NCBI GenBank assembly: GCA_019614645.1
Contig: JABWDB010000016.1
Coordinates: 4,774,001-4,838,000, forward strand
From: Stratiolaelaps scimitus
Taxonomy: Eukaryota > Arthropoda > Arachnida > Mesostigmata > Laelapidae
Reading direction: 5' to 3'
DNA: 64,000 bases
Part shown: one piece after another, positions 48,694 to 59,300 of the stretch
Layout: each line of letters starts with the position of its first letter
Numbering within the stretch: the first letter of the stretch is position 1
Translations under genes and position numbers: made by a program
Notes under the pieces: generated by a model
Seen by the model: only the letters and a program-made list of their open reading frames with translations
What the model was told of the DNA's origin: nothing
Database searches by the model: none

Positions 48694-50388
48694 AATGGAA
48701 TCTCAGCACAATTCTGAGCATGTTGACGTATACGCGGCAGTGCCCGCAACAGCAAGCCAATTGCGGCGCTAAACATCTCTCCATAGAATAGTGTACTCTG
48801 CTTACCGTAAATACTTCGTATCATCATTTGAATTTGAAATCTCAATCCCCTGCATGGCACACACACACACATATCCAGTAAGCAGTCGAATGGCAGTAGA
48901 CAGTGTAATGTGCGTTCTTGCATTTAATATCTAGTTAAGTATGTTTTTTTTACACGACGTTGCAGTTAAACGCATTGAGGGTTTTCACTTTTAGTTATCG
49001 GCTGCGACAGAACTCTATTTCTTTAGAGAAATCAAGGAGACTTAAGCCTAATACATGGCTTATTATTATTATCACTATACAAATAATAATGCAATAATAA
49101 CAATCATAAAAATAATAACGACTTACGCTGTGTTGCGAAGCGATCAAACAGAACGGCAGCAAGTCTCATTATGGTGCTGTATTCCCTGATTTGTTCCAAA
49201 ACACAAAATCCCCGCCAGGCGGGACTGCGAGACAAGGAGCCGCCGTAGCGGAAGTTTTGTGCGAAGAGAAACTCCTCTTGATACACGGGCATCATTGAGA
49301 AAATGATGTCTTTCAGACGTCTTCCTTAAAATATATGCGCACAATGTGAAGCTGGTTATAGATTCGACGCAGTCGGAGGAGCTGGACTTCCACTGCGATT
49401 TCACTGGTTATAGACAATCGGAACAATTACACGAATCCCACAAATGCACACGACGTTATCGGGACACCGTTCGGGGGCACTACTCAGGCTCAAGGTTGGC
49501 CTTAAAACGATACGTTGGTCCTACGATAGAGCCGCCTACAATAGGCACTAGTGGCCTGCAACAATGTCGCTGTGTACCCAATTACAAATTGGACGACTTC
49601 CGCTGGATCGAAAACAAATCTGTCATTGACACTGGCCAACTCGTGAGTATCTGCATCGTCCTCGAAAAGTGAGTGACGCTTTACTCATTGCCCCACCGGC
49701 AGCCGCAGCGAAGCCTGTCAGTTGGCTGTAAACTTTATTGGCGAACGGAACAGCCAGCAGCCTGCAGGATTCCCGTGCCGATGATTGTTTCTAGTGAACG
49801 TAAATGAGAGGAACTCCTAGGGTAACAATCCAGTCCCCTGTTGGATTTGAATGGAAACGACCCATGAAATTGAACAAGATCCGAAATGAAATGCCACCCG
49901 CGACAACTCTCAACGTCGACGACGCGTTTTGAAAATAATCGTCACGCGTGTAAGACATGTAATCATCACAACACGCGATCGTCCAGTCAAAATGCGATAA
50001 ACTCAAAATCGCATTCGAAGCTAGCTAGTCGACCGAAAACAAGCTTTACATATTTCATATATGGCGCTGATGGAAGCTTCCTGATGCTAGCTCGCTTTAT
50101 GTGGACGTTTGAGGTCCAGCCGCTTACCTATTGCTTGCCTTGTATTTACAGGAAATTTTATAAACCGTCACCAGGACGATCCGTAGCCCCGTTAAACGAC
50201 TACCCTTTGAAATGCGCCCCATGTTGCTATGTTTTTTTTTCGCAACGTTTCAAACAGCTATCCGCTACGAGGTCAACAATTGGCCTGGCTGTTTCATGCA
50301 GCGATTTACAGTCGACAGTCTCTCAGCGAGCAAGGTGGTGTTTCGCTAATACATAATGATGTCAAGCGAGACAACTTATCTACGTGCG

Positions 50389-50411
50389 ATATATATATAT
50401 ATATATATATA
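50389..50411. repeat. (TA)n tract
   Basis: About 23 bp of TA in otherwise unannotated DNA. Confidence 0.9.
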
Positions 50412-51389
50412 ATATTATTTATGAAATTTAAAGCGGACGGTATCATTGCATTCACTGATAATCATATAGACAGGTATCGGATATTTGACAAGTTGTTTGG
50501 AAGAAAGACGGATACAAAGAACAACAATAGCAGCAACAGATGCTGCTGTCAATCTTGAGTACACACTGAACATTTTTCTTCCGGATGAAGATTTTGTTCT
50601 TGCATCAATAATAAATCGTATGAAGTGATGTCACATTCGAATAGCATAGTTCTTCTATTTCCGAGGTTATATTGTTATTTGTAAATTGCATGTACATTTG
50701 TATTAAACACGAGGGTTGGGGGGTCAACGTAGATAGAAAAGTTGAGCAAACGGAATGGGGAATTATGATGGTTTAGACTTCGTATTAAGGTATTATGGCA
50801 TCGATCAAGTAATGTGTCTAGACAAAGAGTGGTTTTTCGCCACTGAGAAGTCTTTGAGGTGGGAAATCACTGAAAACACGACAGGTGCCAACAGGAATTG
50901 TATCAATTTTCCAAGGTTCGGTAGCACTGCAAATTATTTTGACAAAATTTAACACCCTTACCGGAAGCGATATGCGGTCGTATCCAAGGCGATTCGAGTT
51001 GGAGGTCGCACGACTACACTCAGATCGAATCACTACGAATTTGTTGTTAAACACAAGTGTAACTTAGTAGCTTAATAGACCAGGCGGGCCTCGGTCAATC
51101 TATAACCTTAATACTTAATAGTCCTAAACAGGGTATACGCGCAAGCTTTGGAGTCGGCCTGGCCAGTCGTCCGTGACATGAGACGCGATGACTTTCAGTT
51201 CACAGTCAGCGTTATTACGAAGAGGGTGGTGCGTAGGCTATCTCATCGTCCGTCCACGCCGGGTTACACGCAGAGTCGTGTGAATTAGTCAACCGATCAG
51301 TGACGATCGGAATCGAATCGCCACAGCTCAGATTCCCACTGATTGATCGGAGAGGAGGCGTCATTTTGTCTGGAAAGGGGGCCAACCGA

Positions 51390-51484
51390 GGGATGTTCGG
51401 ACGGGCCGTGTCCAGACAAGTATTAGCATATATATATATATGTATATATATATATCGAGCATTAACGACCCCATGTATTGGGCA

Positions 51485-51524
<40 letters not shown>

Positions 51525-51578
51525 TGCACAATGGATCTGATGGGGTCGTTAATGCTCGATTGGACACGACGCCATCCC
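51390..51578. repeat. foldback inverted repeat around a TA array
   Basis: CGAGCATTAACGACCCCAT at 51456-51474 has an exact 19-bp inverted copy at 51540-51558. The arms extend inward as GCATATATGTATA and outward as GGGATG...CGTGTCCA, matched by TGGACACG...CCATCCC. The centre is a (TA)n array (51490-51518). The left arm carries an additional TA insertion (51429-51455). No terminal protein gene is present. Confidence 0.8.
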
Positions 51579-52594
51579 TTTGTGAACCACTGAAATGACG
51601 ACGCTGTTCGTTCATTCGTTTGTCAAATTTCAATCACAGCTTCACATCGTCACAGGAGAGTGCACAATAGGGAGAGAGGGGGGAACTGCAGAACAATGAC
51701 TTTTCCACTGCAGAACGACTTATAAATGCTGCCGTCCAATAGCACAAAAACAGATGAAAAGTTCAATCGCCGCTGAATGTTGATGGAAGGCTTGATGTCA
51801 CCGCAAGGCATATTTACAAAATCAGACGGTCGTTACTCTGAGAAGGGCCCAGTCATGCAATTTTCTGCACAGGTGTCGTTCGCTGATGACCGGGCTGTTG
51901 GTTTGACTGAATAAATGACTGGAATATAAATGGACAAAGACGCACTTCGAAAGAAATTTTTGCGTTCTTTTGAATTATGTTGATTCGCAAAGGCAACTTC
52001 ACCGTGTTTTCATTGTTCATGATTGTGAAGTTAGAATGGCAATGGCCTAGTTTATATGGGAAGGTAACGATGGAGTACGAGATATAGCATCTGAATATGG
52101 GTTTAATATATGTTATTTCTATAATAGTTTGTTTTCGGTGCGCCTGGAACCCAGCGAACGGTTCTAGCTCATTGTGGACAATCTGTGGCCAGGCGAGACA
52201 CGTGGCACTCAGTACGAGCCATAACCGTACAAACAGACACTGAACATTAACTCATATTACGAGCAACATGATCACCTGATCGGCTCAGATCCGTACATGC
52301 CAAGGTGTGGTTACACAGAATACCAAAGGTACATATCAGCCTGTAATAAGAACGTGGCACGCGTGAATCTGGAATCTGCGAGACGAAACCGTCAAAATCT
52401 CAACTGCGGAGTCCCATAGCCCATATCTAAGACGACCACTTGCTTTAGCTATTCAGCAAGATGCAAACGTGAGCTTGAACGTGCTCACCTAAAGGGGATC
52501 ATCTCGTGGTGGCTGCCAAGGATTTGGTATACTGCAAGAATAATTTCTTTTAAGAACGGAATAAATGTGTTACACGGATACCACCTTTAGATGA

Positions 52595-52670
52595 TGGGAG
52601 CCGAACAGTGTCGAACTCGCCGAAAATGAACAGCAAGCTTTGTAGACTACCGGCGTTACCGACTAAAAGT
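52595..52670 (-). repeat. tRNA-like SINE remnant
   Basis: The minus strand reads TTAGTCGGTAACGCCGGTAG, an A-box-like D-arm region, and then GCGAGTTCGACAC, a B-box-like segment, at roughly tRNA spacing. The fold is decayed. Confidence 0.4.
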
Positions 52671-54173
52671 CCAGGTTAGTTTTCAGTTGGAAAACATGGT
52701 GGTGTCTGGTCGCATAGGGAAGGCCGGACGTGATTGTCTCGGCCTTTCGTATACGAAAGCCTCTGCATAGGTAGCCTGTCTCTCTTAAGCTTCCCTCTAT
52801 GCCTTCCAGCTCGTCGCAGGCGCAAAACGCATATTGGCAGGTGTCCATTACACGCGTGTCAATGTGTTGACTGGAAATTTGAACGTTCACCTACGTGGTC
52901 CCGGATGCATCTCAGCTATCAACTTCGTCGACATTTAGCCTTTAAATCAAAAGGCAAATCCACAAAATAAACAAACATTTCACAAACGATTGTCTGCCCC
53001 CTCTTAGCAAAAGCGGTCTTTTTCTCCAAACGCCATTTTTGTTTTGCCTAATGATGACGATGATGAGGGCCATTTTTGATTATTCATTTAATTTAAACTT
53101 ATCAGTCATGTTCAATTGTAGCCTCCCTATCGTTCTGTTCCATTGATAGGAAGAAGATGGACGCTCAGTCAGATTACAGTCCACGTAACGTAAAAGCACG
53201 CCGCGAACGTCGATCAAAACGTCGACTATTACGTACTGACACAATGCAACCGCCGGGCTCCACCGCGTCCCTCATTTGATGCATATTATTTATGGTTGGG
53301 TGATTTGTAGTGGCGCAATTTATCGCGTGACTTTTGGAATAGCTGCAAAGACCCCCGCCCGTCGCCGAGTGCCACTTCAAAATAATAGAATAATAGAAGT
53401 GGCACCCGATACATTCCCCTTGGTAATGTTGCATCTGTCATATGCGGTAATAATAATTCGCTTGGTCTGTGCTGCTTAGAGCATGGGAGGACTATCGCAC
53501 TGTTGCGTATCGTATACGATACTAGCACGTCTTTATGGCGTTCGCAGTTGGTTAGTTAGCAGCGGCGTATAGACAAACATATACTGATGATTGCTATGAG
53601 CTGAGCTGTCGTCTGTGAATTATTGACGAAAACGGCTCATATTGAGAGTCCAGCGATCCTTGGTGCGAATATCGTTTCTTGGATACCTGCTATTGCTGCT
53701 ACTGCTGCCACGTAACTGCCTCGATAATTATTGCATATTTCAGGACGCACAATCATAATCAATATCCGGCATGGGAAAGACAACTGTCTCCAATCTTTCT
53801 TGGATTGCTCCCATATGAATTAGGACTGTCTCATATCACCGTCATTAGAAATGATGTCTAAGATTCGGTGTACGGAAAGCGATTGAGTCTTCGTTGACAG
53901 TTGGCAGACATATATGATAGTCTACAGAAGAATCAGCTGTTCGATTTATAGTCTATCAGACGGGGAGGGGGCTAAGCGGCACCGTCTCTTGTTTTGTTCC
54001 GATCCACAACAACACGATTTTTGGAAACGCATCATTGCAGTTGTCTGAAACGGCTGCATGATTCTTCTGCGGCTGTCAACCCAACTTCATAGACACCACC
54101 GAATGAGGGCCTGCTTCCTCTGTCGAAATACGGATTTCTAGTCAGTCATTATTTCCTTAATTGTCTTCTGCTT

Positions 54174-54177
<4 letters not shown>

Positions 54178-54232
<55 letters not shown>
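54178..54232. repeat. (TA)n tract
   Basis: About 55 bp of uninterrupted TA. Confidence 0.97.
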
Positions 54233-54233
<1 letters not shown>

Positions 54234-54805
54234 CTCATACATGTATTCAGCTACAGGTTCAATGGATATCAAAATTGTTGATCCTAAAGTTCCTGTACAG
54301 ACTACAGAACAAGATCGCAAATTTACTTACTAAATCGAGTTGTCCCAGCCAACAGCAGTCGTCCCTGCGCAAGTCCTTTCCTGGACACGCTCCAACTGAA
54401 GGGTTGACCGCCCGCGACGAGCACCTCAGTGACAGTGAGGTGGCTCTTTGTTCCTCTAGGCCTCGCCGCGCCTTTGATAGATTCAGCAGAGGGGTCAAGC
54501 AGTACTCAATATTTCGACATTTTGTCCTGTCGTGCACCGAGTGCGTTAACTCATCTGTCGACCGACGTCTGATCCAACAGAGGTCCTCGGGAGGGGGTAT
54601 GTGGCTTGCGGTTAGTTGAGAGGTATCATTGCGTGTCCTCACTAGATGCCGTGTCTCGACAGACATGGTAGACAATATCGGTTGCGAAAATGACACAAGA
54701 TCAAGGCCTGTCGTTGCGGTTGAGGCAAGAGGCTTATTATCGATAGTGCTGTACAGCTTGCTATCATTAGTAATTAATATCTCGGCTACAACTAAACGCT
54801 TGACC

Positions 54806-54865
54806 CCTCATCTTTGTCAACGGCAAGGTGCCTTGAAAGGCACCTTGCCGTTGACAAAGATGAGG
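54806..54865. repeat. 60-bp near-perfect palindrome
   Basis: A 29-bp arm (54806-54834, beginning CCTCATCTTTGTCAACGG) is followed by the two bases GA and then its exact 29-bp reverse complement (54837-54865). With only a 2-nt spacer it would form a cruciform or snap-back hairpin. It lies between TA arrays at 54178 and 55031. Confidence 0.95.
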
Positions 54866-55029
54866 CCTTGGCAAACACCGCTAGAGAAACGTAACCGATT
54901 GCGGGGCCACATATATGTACACTATGTTGATCTTGTTATTGGGTTGATATATGTTAGCCGACCCCATTCTGTGTCACATTCGATTGAGTCCAGGAGAACT
55001 GTAAAAAGGTCCGCCAGGTTTGCCGCCAA

Positions 55030-55030
<1 letters not shown>

Positions 55031-55070
<40 letters not shown>
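55031..55070. repeat. (TA)n tract
   Basis: About 40 bp of uninterrupted TA, 166 bp to the right of the 60-bp palindrome. Confidence 0.97.
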
Positions 55071-55073
<3 letters not shown>

Positions 55074-56327
55074 ACAAGCGCCGTTCCTTCAAAAATAGCA
55101 CCAAGCGATGCCCTGTTACCATGTGCTTCGAATACTTCGGGGCGAATTCTGGGAATATTTGAAAATACGGATTGCGGAGTATATAACATGACTCTATGGT
55201 TTATCATGTCATTCGATCAGGCACAATCGATCGAATACCTCTTTGACGTTCTCTAGAACACGACTCGTGAATTCCGACCACTCTCGAAATCGGGCGCGGC
55301 AACTGACTGTAGCCATAACAATTTGCGTACGGGGTCATTCACAAAGCAAACAAATAAAGGTCATTGTCGGCTTCGGATAGAAGATACATCAAAAAGTTCG
55401 AAATATGCTTTCAATGAATGACTATCCTGTCAAGCTATTTTTGCATCTACATTGAACATTTTTAGTCACCCTGTCATATTATTATTATCATTACTATCAT
55501 GAATCGCATAAGACATTTCCTGAAAATAATAATAATAATGTGTAGCGCTTGCAAATCTGGTGGGCAGGCTAGGCTGACTATATAATATATTCTGTCCGGT
55601 TCGCCCATTAGCTCGCTGTATTACGGAATGACATTATCTCCTTACCCGAATCTATATATGAGATTCTGTGTCGTTCGCAACCGCAGGATGATTCAATGAG
55701 CCCTAACAAATCATCTAAAGCCATGGTCTGTTATATCACGTTATCGAAATCATCCGCCTGCACCGACCATGGGCACAAGGTAAGAACATCGCTATATATG
55801 ATTATGAATCTGTTGCTGATCGCGGATCGGCGACAACATTAAGCGTAATCAATAAATCAAATACGCGGTACGACATTCGTTTTTTATTCAGCTGGCGACT
55901 CGATTCGTTGTTCGTTATACAAAATTTACGAATTTTAATAATTAGCCGAACACGCATGTCTGTTACACATTGATTCTCATGTTGTGGCCAAGAACAAGCT
56001 AAATGGCTTCCGCTAAAATATCAAAGATATCGACCGTCCACTCATCCTGCAATCCTTAGGCAGTTAACGATATATGCGTCCTGCCCTTATAGACAACGAG
56101 CACCCGTCACCAAGTGAGAGTTCCTATGCTATAGCGGTCTTCGTTGGGTAAATTGTTGCCTGCGATGTGTAGACGAGCATAGAGATTTCTTGCAGAAAAT
56201 ACGTCGGCGCATATTTCAATGGATTATCACCAGTAACTGCAGGTGTTGCAATCAATCTGCATCCGGTGGTACTGCATCAGTTCGAGTTGGATTTTCTTCT
56301 CTGATACACGTGGTCTACATTGTGCAG

Positions 56328-59300
56328 TGTTCGTTCGAAGGTCAGATTGAGGTCGCGATGGAGGTGACCCTTCATGGAATCATAAGGTTGTGCATCTGGC
56401 TCGTGTCACTCGGAGGCTTCATGTACCAGGCATCGACGATGCTTAACATGTATTTTCTCTATCCGTTCTCGGTTACCGTCGTCGAACAGCTGCAGAAGGG
56501 CATTTTATTTCCAGCTGTAACCATTTGCTCCGAGAATTGGTAAGTGATTAGTGGGTTATTTGATGAGGCGGCAGAGGCTTTGCCTAAATCGTTACGCCGA
56601 TACGATCTCAACCACGAACAGCTTCAACAGGGGCATTTCTTGTACCAGCTTCTTATTAGAAATGTAACTACCTTAAAGAACGCTCGTTCTATAATTGTTT
56701 TTTCGAGCTGATCCTCAGCTGTTCCCCTATATGACAGGCCTCAGCTCTTCACCTGGAGGTTTCTATGTATAATACTTTCGAGGTTAACACTCTTTCTTAA
56801 GAGGTACTCACAAGTCTACGGTAAATATGAACGACATTGAATGATACATGCACCCCCTTGGCTAGGTTTGGTGCTTGAGTAAGCTATCAATAATACAAGC
56901 TGTAATTCGGTCGGGGTCACAGGAACCTACTATCAACTGTGTCATAAGTCAAAAGTGTTGCGTGTTTTAATGTTATGTTTCGACATTTTCATCCTTGTAA
57001 CAGGGTTAATCGTTCCCGGCTATGTGCCACGGCTCCAGATGCATGCGCCGAAGGCTCTCAAAACATGGGCGCCAATAACTTCAAGATCGAGTATGACTTC
57101 GATATGCAGAACGATGTAGCCCTTAAACCGAACGAGGTTATGGAATGCTACATGCGGTCCAATGATCCAACTTGTCCAGCGTTTACCTGCTTTGAAGCGT
57201 TAGTATCCGTTTAGCCAACAGATAACAATGTCTATACAGTTGTCTGTTTCGATTTATGGTCGAACAAGAATTTAAGAGTTTGAATTTGTTGCCAAGTAAA
57301 TGACCAGCTACGAATGCAGAAGTTCACATGAATGACGTTCCTACGGCGATATATATATATATATAAATATATATATTTCATTTTCTTCTGGTTTCTTCGT
57401 GTATAAATGCCGGTTCTTGGTAATTTCAGGGTACGGCGATCCTATTATCGTCATCCAGGACATATGTGCTACACATTCGATTTGCTTATCACCGACGACC
57501 GCAAGGACGCCTACCTTGCGTGCAAGTCTCCCTGGACCTGGGGTGTGCATTTTGGGTCGACACTTATCGCCTTCACTAATGATCATTATTTATTATATTA
57601 CAACTAATTTCTGCAATCCACGCATAGGATAACATGCAGAGGTTAAGCACAGAGGCAAAAAAAATCAGGAAATTCATATAACTGAAGTTAAGTTCGTTTC
57701 CCGATGCGCAAGGGTATGTTACCTAGTTCACCTCAACGCCATGTTATTAGGTAAAACAATAGGAGACATGAATATTTGTTATCTTATTTCAAGGCAGTAG
57801 GTTGTGAGTCTCTAGTACGAAGCTATAGGCAACTTGCACTGAGGACTATTTTAAGATTCCAATTAAAAGAAATTAATTAGCCCATTCATTAACAAGCCTT
57901 GAGTGAGTTGGTACGCGTACACATACATATGCCCGCATGCTTATCTAATCAGGTACATTCATACGAGTTGTAAACATGCCTCGTAAAATATCACAACAAC
58001 TTACTAGATTCTTCATTATCGGATACAGTTTATTAATGACGTCCTATTGTCGGGGATTCAGAGCTGACACTAAATGTGATCTGGAATCCGGAAAGAACTA
58101 TGGCGCTTCAAAAGGAAAACAGTTATCCGGTTCTTGTCCATCGGCCGGAAACTACTCCTCCGGACAAGCTGGCTTCACTAATTGCAGAAGCAGGTAAGAG
58201 GCAATGTGCATGACCTGCACAGGCTTGGCTGGGATAGGTTAGGTTTGGCTGGACTTCGCTGGAGGGCAGATTCACAGACAGCGACCTATAGTGGATGGTC
58301 AAGTTTTGCCAATCCTGCCTAGCGACTTCTGCCTATGGGCGGCGCTAGCACGGACATGTGTCAAATAGTTTCCCATATCATTATAGGAAAGAATTATTAT
58401 TATTTCCCATATTATTTCAACTTCCTAAATTATACGGAAGTTACTTGAATGAAGACATCTACGAGCAAGTATCTCGCCAATGGAGAAATGTAACCGATAT
58501 TTTAGGAAAGATATCCAAACGTTGGATAGCTTATAAGCCGGATTTTATTCCTTGATTAATTATGCGTAAGGGACAAACCTATTACAACGAAACAGCATAA
58601 TTGGCCTTGCTTTTATTCAAATGATAGCTTTATTCGTGATTTGTTTCTATGGCCCGTTTCGCTAATTTGTTCTAAATGAATTACCATAGTCAGTGCTCTC
58701 TGTTCTCCAGCATGACCTTTTGACGAGTATTCCATACGCTGACCAAGGGAACTATAACTCCGATTGTCTTGATATTGCCATATCTCATCACTCCGATTCC
58801 GTATCGATCTTCAGGTATGCTCTACGTGCTATCGGTGACCCAGCAGGCTACAAGACGTCTGCCACCACCATACGCATCGGCTTGCAGCGACTACCTGAAG
58901 GACGGCGCCACTCTGGCGCTCGGCGGCTACCAGAGTCAAGATGTTCGTTGTCTAGAAAACAAATGAATGCCCTCTATGAAACAATATTTGATATTTGCTC
59001 AATGAGACGTACATCGATCGGGCATATTTAAGTTCCTATTAAACATTACGACTATTATCGTAGGAACATCAACGAATGTCAAATGTTTTCTTTAATTCGG
59101 TCTTTAACAAACAGGTTGTCCTAGCTATGCAAAGTGATCACCCCCGCCGGACGCTTTGCTTAACGAGTTCACTGATTGTTATGACGTTCACGTTACAGAC
59201 TTGCATACAAAAATGCCGCATGGATTTGGAGCACCGTTTTTGCGGATGTATTAGCCCTCTATACGAATATTCGGCATTCTACGGAAGGCCCGCCTGTGAT

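Noticed and set aside
54629..55162. 177-codon plus-strand open frame
   Set aside because: It runs through the 60-bp palindrome and a TA array, which creates a Tyr-Ile repeat. Its length comes from repeats lacking stop codons.
58693..59031. 112-codon frame across the channel exon at 58815
   Set aside because: It is in a different frame from RLPPPYASACSDY, which matches the channel family and joins its neighbours in phase.
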